64,000 nt of DNA. It comes from Amoebidium appalachense. Lineage: Eukaryota; Ichthyosporea. Location of the stretch: positions 20,584,001-20,648,000 of the forward strand of contig CAVNZM010000001.1 of NCBI GenBank assembly GCA_963693365.1, in the 5' to 3' direction. Shown in pieces: positions 1-24,425 of this stretch. The position numbers were made by a program, and so were the translations under genes. The notes under the pieces were generated by a model. The model searched no databases and was not told the DNA's origin. It saw nothing but the letters and a program-made list of their open reading frames with translations. Numbering within the stretch: position 1 is the first letter of the stretch; each line of letters starts with the position of its first letter.

Positions 1-165
1 TTCTTCTTTCCCCCCCCCCCCCCCCCCCCTTTTCCCCCTTTTTTGAAAGGAGCATATGAGCCTCAACCACAAACACACAGACTGCCCGTGTTCATCCACC
101 CACCAACCTCACATCATAGCTGCATGCCCACCTGGCCTATCAGGCCATCTATAACACACCCCAAT

Positions 166-12190
<12,025 letters not shown>

Positions 12191-13845
12191 CTCAGGCGGG
12201 CACCTGGCTGCATGGGGACGGACGGCACAAAAGCCTACGGACTACCAGGGGTGGGGAACACGGCCAAGTGCCGCCCAGAGGGCTAGGAACTAAACGGCTA
12301 GCTGAAGGGAAAAAAGAACGGGAAGAGGAACGGAAGTAGCGACCAACACCTCAAATGTGAAGTTGTGCCTGTGAATCCGCGCGTATGAGGCTGCACGAAG
12401 GCGTATTGCAGAGCCATAAGATGGGAGGCACTACGCGTATATATGCCTGTGGCACTATAGGTGGCTGTGTGAGTTGGCAGAAACGTGCCTGCAGTGTGAT
12501 TTGCCATGCACCAATTGAGTGGGGAAATGGCCCAAGCTACAGCCAACAATACCTGTACTGCTGTGTGTATGTACAATTTCTAGCAATTTTGAGTGCACAC
12601 TTCCATATATATCAAAAAAATCGACATTTCGGCAACGTTAGATCTAGAAGGGCACCAAGAAAAGTGCCGCTGCACGTTCGCTTGACTGAGCAGCTTGGCG
12701 CGCGGCAACACGACCGAACCAAGCGGAGATGAAGAAAGCGCAACAAATTTATAATGCTGCACACCCATTGGAGTTTACCAACGTTTTAAAGCAAATATCA
12801 TAAAGTTATCTGTCGGGGTCTCTTGATTGGCTCAGCAAAATGAATTATTTTATGTCGCGGCAAACTTTGATTGGCTTCCACTGTATTGCTGGAATGCTAC
12901 GGCTTTTCAGATCCACCGACCCGCGTGACCGTCACCGTCCCCGGCAAACAGCACACACAACCGTTCCCAGTATAACCTGCAACCAAAATCAAAATAAAAA
13001 ATAAATGGAAAAGAAAGCAAACAGTATACATTCTTAAAAATTAAAAAAGCTTGTAATGCCAAAATACTATTAACTTATGCACCCACCAGTAGGTAGATGA
13101 AGCCAGCTCAGCCAAGGTAGTAGACGATTACAGTAGGCTGCCAGTCAGTGGTGCACATGTGGTGCAGCTGTGTCGTTCTCAAGGCCTGAGCCTCAGGCCT
13201 ACAATAATTGGAGGCCTTGGTCAGCCAAGCCGACGCGCGCAGACATCCCAGACTGGTACATGAAGTCGGACCGGATCACTTCCAGCGGTCACCCACAAAA
13301 AAATATAGGGAAAAAGGAAAATGATAAAATAAAAAAAAAGATTTCCACCTGCTCCTAAAGCACGCACAGACATATGATGCTCGCACATCTGAGATCATGG
13401 GCACAGTGACCAATACCGGGCTGGCGGGTGCAACCCCCCTCCTCTAAAAACCCCACAAAACCCGAATAAAAAATAAACAGCATCACAGTCGGAAAAAAAA
13501 GGTGAATGAAAGCTATATTAATTTTTATGGGTATGCACGCAGTTATGTACGTACGAGTGAATTTATATGTATAGACGGCCAGGAAGCTCAGCCGTAGACC
13601 TATGGGGACTGAGAATATTAGAAATGGACAATTAGACTTATTTGCTTTGAGTTGCAAATCAAAAAGTTGGAACAAGGGGGGAACAAGGGAAAACAATCTG
13701 GGGTGAGCCGATTCTAACTTCGCAGAAGCTGATTCGTTCTTTGTTGCACACCTGCCATAAAAGGGTTGTTTGGGCTCTACTTTCCATCCAATAAAAACGA
13801 CATACGCACACGACCGTGGTGGCGGCAAAACAAAAGTCCCAGAAA
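12191..13845. other. Intergenic region between divergent genes
   Basis: No convincing coding exon on either strand. The region is AT-richer than its surroundings. It must hold the promoters of the minus-strand cysteine-module gene and the plus-strand reductase. ATTGG/CCAAT boxes are visible near 12814, 12871 and 13788-13792, the last 54 bp before the reductase start. Confidence 0.5.
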
Positions 13846-13945
13846 ATGTTGCGTTTATGTCTTCGTTCATCAGTTTTTTCCTGCGGTCAAAGAGTAACAG
13901 CTAGCAAAACAATTCTTGCACCCCGGTGGTTTACTACAACAAAAG
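13846..13945 (+). other. Exon encoding putative mitochondrial targeting peptide
   Basis: ATG at 13846 opens 33 codons: [16 protein letters not shown], then [16 protein letters not shown]. The donor is G/gtaggc. Positive charge, serine/threonine content and the R-W-F-T-T end fit a matrix presequence. A CCAAT box lies at 13788-13792. Confidence 0.65.
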
Positions 13946-14647
13946 GTAGGCGTGGGGTGTGCCCGTATATGTATGCTGCTTGGTGGGCGGTGGGCCATGG
14001 CGGAAATGTGTCCCCCGTTTACACTTCCTGCTTCATCCCTTGCCCGTGTTCGCCTTCCCTTGTCATTCTTTTTGCCTTCAAACTTGAATACTTCGTTGAA
14101 AGCGTTCCTACCTTCTTTGCCCCCGCCCTAGGGCAACCACATGAACTGAGCCTTCGGCTCCTCAGGCACTATGGCACCCATGAAGTACCGAAGGCTGGGC
14201 GGGTCAGGGCTGCTTGTGTCCGAGCTGTCGTTTGGCAGCTGGGTGACGTTCAGCACGCAGGTGGATGTGCAGGCGGCATACGAGTTGATGAAGGCTGCAT
14301 ACGGCCACGGTATCAACTTCTTCGATAATGCGGAGGTGAGGGGTGGGGTTGGTGGGGCAGGTTGGTGTTTGGGGCCTGGACAGGACGAAGTCATAGAAGA
14401 TGAGTGGAAGGGGAACAAGTGTGTTTAATGGATTGCCTGGCGGAGCAAAAGTGGTTGAGTTTGGTTGTCTGTTTGTTTTCGGGTGCCCGGTACAGTATGT
14501 TTGTTTGTTGTATTCGCTGAAGATTATCAGTTGTGGGTCTTTTGCTATCTTGCAAGGTCATTGCATTGAGAAATGCATCTGAACCCTCCACCTCCCCCCT
14601 CCCCCCCCCCTTAAAAAAAAAAATTAAACCTATCCAAAAACACCCCC

Positions 14648-14703
<56 letters not shown>

Positions 14704-15407
14704 ACATGCAAATGCACACAGAAACAGGAAAACATTCACACCTACACCCTTTGTACTTTACTCTCCTGGGTACTGCAGTCTACCCCCCCCCCCCCCCCTC
14801 CCCCGGGGGGGGGGAGGGAGAAGGTCACCTTCCATCACCACACCCCAATTGTTCTACACTATGCACATTCACAAATACCACCACCTTGTCACTGTGTACT
14901 ACGTGCTATGCATTTGACGTAGCACAAGTTGTGCTACACCTGTCTTCCGCCTACAAAGCTCCCCCCCCTCCCCCCCCCCCCCCCCCCTCCCCCGGCCGCC
15001 TTTTTAGATATCTAGATTGCCACTAGAACTTATAATATCTTCTACCTTCGTTCCCGGCTTAGCGCTACCAGTAGCTGTCTGCTCATCATCATTAGCTGAG
15101 TTTTCTGATCGTAATATCACTGGCCACAGACATATGCTGCCGGCAAGTCTGAAGAAGTGATGGGCGAGGCTATCCAAATCGGTCTGAAGAATGGCACCTG
15201 GGAACGAGAGGATCTGGTGAGTGGCTATGGGTGTGGCTGGAGTGGTTGTGTTTCGTCTGGGGAGGGGGGGGGGAGGGAGGGGGGGGGGGGGGGGGGAGGG
15301 CACACCGCTGATTACGATGAAAGAGGACTTCTGTATGCACAGTGGCTCGTCCCGATAGGTCTTTGTTTTGTCTTGGAAATGCTACTGCACCCTCTCTTCC
15401 TACCATC

Positions 15408-15473
<66 letters not shown>

Positions 15474-16490
15474 TCTCCCCTTCAAACACGAAAATCTTTG
15501 GACTAAGGTAGCCATGCTGTCTCCAACTGCATCAACTTCTCAGATGGTGTTCTTGCATACGGACACACACACACACACACACACACTGACTGCCTGCCCG
15601 TAGGTTGTGAGCACCAAGGTGTTCTTTGGCACCAAGAAGGGCCCCAACAGGCAGGGGCTGAGCCGCAAGCACATCATCGAGGGTGCCCTTGCGGCCTGCA
15701 AGCGGTTCCAGCTGGACTATGTGGACCTGATTTTCTGCCACCGCCCTGACAGCACCGTGCCCATCGAGGAGACGGTAGGGGGGAGGGGGGAAGGGGGGAG
15801 AGGGAATGGGATAGGGGAAAGAGAGTGAGCCCGGAGGGGGGGGGGGAGGAGGGGGAGGTGGCATGTGTTGGGTGGTAGAGAGGACGTGAATGAAGATTGT
15901 TTGACTGTAATAAGGGAAGGCAATGCAGGGGATTATAAATGGAGGAGAGAGGATGGTGCTGTGTGCTGCTGTTAAAAAGACTAATGGGTTGCATTCATGA
16001 TGGTGGTTGTGTTTGTGTCGTAAGTCCTGTGGTTTGGTGAGTATTTGTGGTGCTCTTGTGTGTGTGTGGTGGTGGTGGCGGTGAGGGGGGGAAGGGGGGG
16101 TAGTACTTTGCTGCAAGCAGAACACGGCCAACTGAAATGTTGCAGGTGAGGGCCATGCACAGTGTCATCGAGAGGGGTCTGGCCTTCTACTGGGGTAAGT
16201 GCATAATTGTGTCCTCTCCCCCCCCCCCCCCCCCCCTCCCCCCTCCCCCTTGATTTGTGCATCGTATTCATCTCAAGCATTCAGCCCCAATGCATTCCGT
16301 CTATGTGTGCTTTTGCACTCTACATTGTGTTGTCCGTCACGAATATGAACGTTGTGCTCTGTAATGATAATCCCCCCCCCCCCCCCCCCCCCCCGGGGGG
16401 CGGGAAAGCGGGAAAAAAATCGGGGTTGGCGCTCGCTGACTGTTCTCCAGAAGGGGGTTTGGGATGGCGGCACTGGTGTTGGTGTGTAGT

Positions 16491-16538
<48 letters not shown>

Positions 16539-17879
16539 GTTTGTTTGTTTGGGAGGGGAGGGGGGGGGGGGGGGGGGTTTGCAGAAAAGCATTGTTTCTT
16601 TGTTGTGTGTGGGTGAGGAATGGTACCGGTGGCTTAGGGGCCATGGCAAACAAGCCGGGGAATGGGTTTAAAAGGGAGCTTTCTTGAACCGGAGCTTTGT
16701 TGGTGTTTGTCATGTTCGGAAACTACCTAGTTCCCAGGGGTTTTATTTGGTTGTTGAGTGTGTGTTTGCACGGGTACGCACGTGCTCATGTGCCCGAGAA
16801 GTGTTATGTAGTTGGGAGGATGTTTTGTTGTGGCACTGACACACCCTTTGTCACACTCACAGGCACCAGTGAGTGGTCTGCCCAGCAAATCAGTGAGGCC
16901 ATCCACCATGCAGACCGCCTGGGCCTGCACCGGCCGGTACGTGCGTTCTTGTGATGATTTTGCTCATGCATGCTGGGGTCATGGGCTGTGTTGGTACATA
17001 GGATGAGTGAGGATACTTACTCGAAAAAGGACACCAATAAGGGGGGGGGGGGGGGGAGGGGGGGAGGGGAGGGGAGGGGAGGGGAAGGGGCCTGAGGAAG
17101 TGGTTGGGAAGGGCAGGATGATCATGGATGAAAAAAAAAATTCTGTGGTTTTAGCCATCCGCGCCCAGGAGTGTGTGTGTGGTGGTGGTGGTGGTTGGTC
17201 GGGAGTAAGTGCCGGGGGGAAAGGGGGCGGAGTGCCAATGGGGTCGTATGGTGTAAGCTGCGGATTTGTTTTTTTTTTTTTCTGGGAAAGAGGGTTTGGA
17301 ATGATGATTCGATAGTGGCACAATCAGCAGTTGTAAAGGCGTGCTGCAGAGTGATGGTGTGTGGCATAGCCAGCAGGGTGCAGATCGAAGCATTGGCCCC
17401 AGTGTTTAGTTCTCCTGTCCTGGCTATTTGCATGCTCACACAGATGTGCACACAGCTATATGACCACTCTACTAAGTTTTTGTTCACTTGGGTTAACAAC
17501 ACCTACCATACGTATGTACATCACATTGCTGGAAAATCAGGAGAGCGAGGCTCTTCCACGATTACTGTTCCACACCCTCATAACCCCCCCCCTCCCCCCC
17601 AACACCCACCCACCCACACGCACGCACATCCTTCCCCCTTTCCGAAAGACTGGTTTACCATACATACATACTATGCTCAGTAACACATTCTACCCCCCCC
17701 CCCCCCCCCCCTCTCCAGGTCATGGACCAGTCGCACTACAACATGTTCGTGCGTGACCGTGTGGAGAAGGACTATGTGCCCCTGTACAAGGACTACCAGT
17801 GGGGCCTGACCACATGGTCCCCCCTGGCCTCAGGCATCCTCACCGGCAAATACTCCGGAAAGAATGTCCCTGAGGTATC

Positions 17880-17935
<56 letters not shown>

Positions 17936-18843
17936 AAAAAAAAAAAAAAACGAGGCTACTTGCTCTATGTGATATTTGCTTCTCTTCTATTAGGCAATAA
18001 AGCCTTAGAAAACAACTATACAGAGGTCTGACATCCAAGCTCACCACCCCTCATCAGAAGGATTCGTTGCAAGATTTGAAAGTTTTACAGAACTGTTCAC
18101 CACACTTGGATAGCCACATCTATCCACACATACCTACTATCACATTTGCAAGCCAAATTCAATTGCTTAGGCACACCTGCTCGTGCGCGCACACACACTC
18201 ACATGCACACACGTACACACCTATCACTCTCTCTCACTTCCCAGCTCCCCCTCTCCCTCTCCATCTCCCTCTCCCTCTCCCTGTCTCTTCCTCCCCCCTC
18301 CCCCCTCACCCCCTTCCCTCCCCTCTCCTTCTCCCCCCCCCCCCCCCCCTCCCCCCCTCCTCTTGCCCCTCCCTGACTGCAAGCATTAGGGCGGTGCTCC
18401 CCCTCGTGCCCGTTTTACCGCTTGAACTATAGCCATGCTCTCTGGCCGTGCCCCATTCCGACACTTCTATCCGCAGGGCTCACGGCTGTCGCTGCCGGAC
18501 TACCAGTGGCTGCGTGAGCGCATGCTAGGGGAGAATGCGTGGCAGATCGAGAAGGCCGACCAGCTGCAGCCCATAGCAAAGGAGCTGGGCTGCAGCCTGG
18601 CACAGCTGGCCGTGGCCTGGTGTCTGCGAAACAAAAACGTCTCCACTGTGGTGGGTAGGGGGGGGGGTGGGTGTGTTTTTGTTGCGAGGGGAACGGGTTT
18701 GTGGGGGAGGGGATGCACAATTTGTCTTTCTTTTCCAGCGCAAAACAGTGCAGTGTTCCGAACTGGCACCTTCATGCAGTGTGTTTTCATGTTCTCGAGC
18801 ACAGATTTAGTGGTGGGCAGAACCCCGAGGAGGGAAGGGGGCA

Positions 18844-18884
<41 letters not shown>

Positions 18885-19408
18885 CTGAATCATTAACACC
18901 CCCCCCCCCCCCCCCGGCCCGCACACACACACGCGCGCACAAAAATAAAGAAAGAAAGAAGCGGGCAAAAAAAAATACAACCGCGAGTTTGGGTGTTCTT
19001 GCCCCTATCAAGGCCTTCCACGAGTTTTCTACAGATGATTCATAATTCCTGTCTGTTAGGTACGTATTCTCTGTGTACTCTACACCGTCTTAATTTTGCG
19101 TCTCACTAGACAGGTGCACCACCTGTGTTAAGATACTAACCCTCTCCCACCCTCTTCTCCTCCACACACACCGTGGCGCGCGCCGCGCGCACGCACAAAC
19201 ACAAACACACACACGCACACACACATACACACACACACTTCAGATCCTTGGAGCCACGTCTCTGACGCAGCTTGAGGAGAACATCAAGTCACTTGACGTG
19301 GTGGACAAGCTGACCGATGACGTCATGGACCACATCGAGAAGGTGCTCGAAACAAAGCCCAAGCCCGACCCAACCATGGCAATGGTGGAGGGCCTGCGCA
19401 CGTACTAG
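13846..19408 (+). CDS. Aldo-keto reductase, potassium-channel beta-subunit type, with mitochondrial presequence
   Basis: Nine exons: 13846-13945, 14166-14335, 15130-15216, 15604-15774, 16146-16194, 16863-16936, 17719-17874, 18477-18650, 19244-19408. The joined CDS is 1146 nt (381 aa) and every phase matches. The core runs from [19 protein letters not shown] to the end of the AKR barrel. Family signatures include [20 protein letters not shown] (Asp and Tyr of the AKR active site), [36 protein letters not shown] and LAVAWCLRN, all typical of Kv-beta/YakC-like NADPH-dependent reductases. Exon 1 encodes 33 residues, rich in Arg/Ser/Thr and free of acidic residues, ending RWFTTTK. It splices in phase 1 to an exon whose own internal Met (14171) begins a conventional AKR. 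This suggests a mitochondrial enzyme, or alternative starts giving mitochondrial and cytosolic forms. Substrate unknown. Confidence 0.9.
14640..14702. repeat. Poly-C plus (CA)n in reductase intron
   Basis: About 24 C followed by about 36 bp of CA. Confidence 0.9.
15410..15469. repeat. Poly-C tract of about 59 bp
   Basis: Uninterrupted cytosines in the intron before reductase exon 4. Confidence 0.95.
17881..17950. repeat. C(n)A(n) composite homopolymer
   Basis: About 45 C followed directly by about 25 A, just after the donor of reductase exon 7. Confidence 0.95.
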
Positions 19409-19515
19409 TTGCACACAGTACGAGTTGCACAGTGTGCACACAGTAGTTACGTATTAGTTGCACTGTGTGCACACAGTACTAGTTGCACGGTGTGCACGGT
19501 GTGCACACAGTTTAT
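19396..19515 (+). repeat. AGTTGCAC-containing repeats overlapping the reductase stop codon
   Basis: Four copies of AGTTGCAC followed by acagt/gtgtgcac start at the TAG stop (19406-19408) and continue into the 3' UTR. Confidence 0.6.
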
Positions 19516-21349
19516 GTGTAGATGTGGCACAGTGTGCACGCAGGTGACCACGGTGTACCGTGTGCTTCATCCTGTAGCCTGCATTTCTCTTGTACTCGAG
19601 CTCACTGTCACTTACGAACTACACTATATATGGTGCTTTTTTAAAGTTTTCTTTTCTTCTTTTTTTTTTTCGTTTTTGCTTTATTTGTGTATTTTGATTT
19701 TACCGGCACTCATAGATGCCAAGACTTGGGAGTCTGTGAGTATGAAATCAGATGGTTGGCAGGGCACACCTGGTCCAAGCAGGTGCCCGGTCACTTGTGA
19801 AGATTGTACAGTAGACGTAGTGCACTATGATGATTATTAGTTGGGGCCCAGCGTGTACTCTGACACCTGTGCGAGCAGCTGTACCACAGAATTAGTACTG
19901 TGTGTCATGTTACATGAATGTTGTTTGCTAAATTGAACCGCCTTACTGTTGCAAACACGAAAGGCCAACATTCCTTGCTCAAATTACAGAAGTTGTTATA
20001 GGTGCGCCCTTGTTTGGGGACCTATGCAGGTATCATAAATCTTGCATGCGCTAGCATGGAAATTGCGAACCCACCCTTCATGTTCTGTGCACCGCATGCA
20101 TATCTGATCGAAACAGGTGCTCTGTGTACATGTATACCTTTGAGTACGTGTAATGTGTGTGTGCAACAATGTACATCATGCGGCATTCGTGACTGTCCTT
20201 TGAATGCGCATATGCACTGTGTGATGGTAACCGTCGCCAGTACCATTACAATTTCGATATATGTAGTGGTGGTGGACGCTCCTTCACATTCAACCTCCCC
20301 ACCCCCCCCCCCCCCCTTCCCCCCCCCCAGCCCCCCTCCACCCCCCTTCCAGATCCTCCCAGAGCCGCTTGAAGTGTCTGCATGCCATGTACGTGTGTCA
20401 CTGGGTATACGTGATTCGCTGTTTGGGGGGGGGGGGGGGGGGGAGGGGGGGGGGGGGTACGTAAGTGGCAATGAGGGGATCCAGGCTGAACGGACCATAT
20501 TTATAGGAGCTGGAGTGTGTTTTCACGTCTTTCACATGACTTGGTCGAAACCAATGGTATACCATTCATGCCTTAGGTAGGAAGGTATCGACCAGATTTG
20601 ACATGGATGTGTATATTGTCGGGCATTTGCACGTGTGACTCCCTTACTTCCCCTGCTCCTCCTCTGCCGACCCACCCCCCTTTGCGACCCAGGGGCAAAT
20701 ACCGGTGCGGGTGGGTGGGTGGTGGTGGTGGTGGTGGTGGGGAGGGGGGGGGGGGGGGGGGGGGATATTGTGGCGTGAATGCCCTGGTACACACATCGTG
20801 GCACATACACGGGCTGATCTAACTAGAACCAGCACTGTGTAGACACACACCAGGCAGCACCTTGATAAAAATAGTCAACAGCAAGCCAGCTGTGTTGGCA
20901 CCGTTCTGGTCCTTTTTAGTGGGTCGTAAGGGTCTGGCTCGACAACCAGTTGTACACTTTGTAGCTTAGCTCGCTAGTGCCTGTTACACTACACATATAG
21001 GTTGGATAAGGCATTTTCAATAATTCTCAGTGCATACACCAGAGGGCATATTCAGAAGGACACGAGGTACTAAACGTGGCTACGACAGCAATGCAGGACA
21101 CTGAGGCGTCCTTCCCTCAGCCGCCTAGAAAAGGGGCAGAGAGCAAAGGCTTAACCGAAAAAGTTGCTTTCGCCTAACTCTTGTGCTCAACCCCGCTAAA
21201 TGACAAACGTATATATTTCTATTTAGTATAGATATATCTGAATTTCTTGATATGCGTAAGCCACAAGCCCTTCGGGAGATTATAAGAAGAAAGAAAACGG
21301 GGAGAAGAAAGCAAACCGTGGCCTAAAAATAGCTGCAACTTTTTAAAAA
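19516..21349. other. Intergenic region, no gene recognised
   Basis: Contains a T-rich segment (19640-19700), poly-C/poly-G tracts near 20300, 20425 and 20745, and AT-rich sequence towards 21300. No frame with a domain or consistent splice structure was seen. Confidence 0.5.
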
Positions 21350-21784
21350 CTATTCGAACAGTTCATCCAGCAAGTCAAAAAACGCTAGAGTCTGTGTAGG
21401 TTCTGGGGTTACGGCAGTGGCAAGGGGTTTGCAGTATCCATATTTTGCCAGCAGGGCGGTGAAGGCCTCTTGGTCTGTCTTGACGTTCAGACACTGCCTC
21501 TCGCCACTGACCAGGTACCAGCCCTTCTCCTGCTTCTGGAACAGCACATATCCAGTCTCGCACAACACGGGGTACTCGTAGCCCTGCGGCTTGCTGAAGT
21601 CATACACCGGCCCGGACGAGCCCAGCAGGTACTCGACCCCGTCGCAGGCCTTTGTTGGCGTGCCCGCCTTGTATTCGTAAGTGATGTCTTTCATGGTCAG
21701 CGGCCCAATTTGAATGGGTCGGGGCACGGGGGCAGCAAATACGGCGCTGCACAGAGCGCCGGTGATGAAGAGAAGGGCGTTCAT
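21350..21784 (-). CDS. Small secreted protein, unknown function
   Basis: A single 144-codon frame (plus stop) begins MNALLFITGALCSAVFAAPV, a strong signal peptide with a likely cleavage after A-F-A-A. The mature part of about 125 aa is evenly composed, has cysteines in CDGVEY, LCETGY, QCLNV and YCKPL (probably two disulfides), and ends in an acidic FFDLLDELFE. The upstream in-frame TTG/ATG context (to 21805) adds MTCPVST, but the signal peptide argues for the internal Met. It lacks introns, unlike its neighbours. No family recognised; this is one of the few long frames here with no microsatellite content, which supports it being real. Confidence 0.75.
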   Translation of the reverse strand: MNALLFITGALCSAVFAAPVPRPIQIGPLTMKDITYEYKAGTPTKACDGVEYLLGSSGPVYDFSKPQGYEYPVLCETGYVLFQKQEKGWYLVSGERQCLNVKTDQEAFTALLAKYGYCKPLATAVTPEPTQTLAFFDLLDELFE

Positions 21785-23158
21785 CGTTGAAACCGGACAC
21801 GTCAAGGGTCAACAGGGAGAGAATGAAAGGTACTGTAACGCGTGTGGTTTGGGCCTAAGTGCGACCGTCCAGTCGCGGGCACACACATTTGGCTGTGATA
21901 GCGTGAATACCCCCTGCCTCAGGAATGTGTGCGTATACATCAGATTGGCTGCAAGATAGAACAACCCCGTAATGGACTTAGTTTGAGGCAGATGATTGGC
22001 CATAATCCACCACTGTAGATGGCGACGTTTTGCGCAGCACACCTGGCCTTCCTGCAAGGCCTCCTATGAGTATGTACATCATGAGGCCTTGCGTTCATGA
22101 AGCACCAACAACGACTCTCTGACAACGGCACCATTGCTTCAGTTGTTTATTATAGAGCAAGGCAAAAGCTAAATCACGGTAGAGCCAACCCCCCTCCCCC
22201 CCCCCCCCCCCCCCCCCCCGCCCCCCTTCTCCCACACACACACCAGCTAAGTGCCACACACTGACACACTACCACGCACAAGCACACGTACGCGCATTCT
22301 TACGCGCATGCATGCACGCCCTTTAGGCCAAAAGCCACACGGACGATGTAACACCGCTATCTTACTCTTGACCGAAATTCCACCACCCTGTGATGGCAAC
22401 TGTCTGCTTTTTACAATCGAAAGCATGGTAAACAGGCTACCTTAGCGTGGCTATAGGTGCATGAATTAGCAGAAGTTTTAGCACATCTATCGGTAAATTG
22501 TCACGCTTCGGTTGCTTCTGAGTTTTTGGATGCCACCGCCCCATCAACGGTCAAGCACATGTAGCACAAATACACGCGGCCACACCCACACACACCTACA
22601 TTCGCGCACATACGCATCCAGTGGCTCACACTGCTACGTACATGTATGCACACACGTGCACTGAACACAGGCAGACATACACACACACTAATAACACAGC
22701 TCACGGGCACAGGGCACAAAAAGTTTTGTGGGTCAGGGTGGCTGAATCAACTTATGGTTAACGAGATGAGTCCAAAGGCGCACATAGACATAAAGGCAAC
22801 CTTAAAATACAAGGCATAAAAGGCCATGTTGTTATGTGAAAACGTAACCATGGTAGCCACTATTCAAGCGAACAGAACCAGCTCAATGGTTGGTGGAAGG
22901 AAAATTGTTTACACAGTATAACGCACATTATGCCCTAGGCTGGCAAATACAAGGATGAGGGCAAGCTCACTCCTTTGGCAGCAAGCGGAGCTGGGAGTAG
23001 ACTGCACCTTTTCCATTCAGATTGGGTTGCAGCTCGACGCCACGTACAATTCCAACCCAAACGCGAACTGACCAATGAGTTATTTGTTTCTATCGAAGTC
23101 CTATCTGGCAATACCGCCCCTACCACCTACTGAGGCAGTGTCTCCCTTTTCTTTCTTT

Positions 23159-23197
<39 letters not shown>

Positions 23198-24425
23198 CGC
23201 CTGAAGCAGATGTATAACGTCGCACGTGCGGCAACACGTCAGTACATATTAGGTGCCAACCATCGTCCGAGTCAAAGCGGAAGATCCCTGTGGGTGAAAA
23301 AGTGATTTTTTTTGTACTAAAATGTGTTCGGTGAGTGCTTGTTATATCATTATATGCATTGCTGGTGTGCACACCGTGAACACAAACATGGCCTAGAGTG
23401 AGAGCTCAGCGGAGCTTCGTTAGCTTCGAACCAAGTACGTACAGTAGGTAAGCTGAGTTGTTTCCACGCATGACTCGAATCGCTCGATGTTTGTTTTAGC
23501 AGTGCAGATTCTTATAGCCAAATATGGTGTGCAGTGCTTGCAGTGCCTATTGATTGGTGCACAAAACCTGTCTTTCCAGGGTAGCAAACGTCTAATGTAC
23601 ATAAATAATGGAAACCCGTCCACAGTTTTCTGCGGGGTCTGGAATCCTCGGCGGATGGGCTCTTTGCACAACTGATGTCAACATATTCGTAGGCCCATAG
23701 ATTTGGTGTTAGTAAAGAGTGTTATGACTTCAAGTGTGTGCGCAGTGGCGCACTTGACGTTTGTAAAACCCGGTTGGCAAGTCCGACGTCATGCACATGG
23801 TCAAACTCACGGTTTGTACGGTGGTGGCGCGGCGGAGCTTCTAATAATACCGGGAAGAAAAAAAGCAATTATCCGGGAAGGGCAAAGTTTTCAAACCCTC
23901 AAACACTTGCTTTCGTGGTGCTGTCTAGCCCAATCACACAGGGGAATTGCTGCGCACTCGAGTCGGCCTACATACAATCTGGCCAGACCGAGTTGTGGGC
24001 CGTGGCGAGGTGGCGACACGTCGACTCGAGTGCGCAGCCTGGTCCTTTCGACTGGTCCTGTTTGGGTCAAGAGTCAAAACTTGGCAACTTGAAGAAGTTC
24101 ACTTTGAGAAATTTTTGCAATAGTGAGCGCATTATCTGGCGCACAGCAGTGGCATACCTCAACTATAGTGCACGGCAGGGCCATCTTTTGCTATCAGTTC
24201 CGGCACCTTGAACTGTCGGCACGTTGTTGAGCTCGAGCTGTGCACAAGTTCCATAATTTCCGCTTACAGACGCTGCTACCTCCCTGTCAAAGGCCACAGC
24301 TAAAATCACCCACAGACCCACACAGAATAAGAGTAGTTTCAAATATTGCAAGCCCTTTCTATCTCGATAAATCACAAGCTCTTTGCCTTTCCTCTGACTA
24401 AGTGTACATCGAACAGGTGTCAATC
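21785..24425. other. Intergenic region
   Basis: No convincing exons. Contains a poly-C tract at 22190-22226, a T(36) tract at 23157-23195, and a 15-bp inverted repeat near 23950-24036. A short minus-strand frame at 24163-24423 has one hydrophobic stretch but no ATG at its start. Confidence 0.45.
23157..23195. repeat. Poly-T tract
   Basis: About 38 T, interrupted only by the preceding ttctttt pattern. Confidence 0.95.

Noticed and set aside
24163-24423. Minus-strand frame with a hydrophobic segment
   Set aside because: No ATG at the start and no recognisable domain; it overlaps the upstream region of the PDZ gene.
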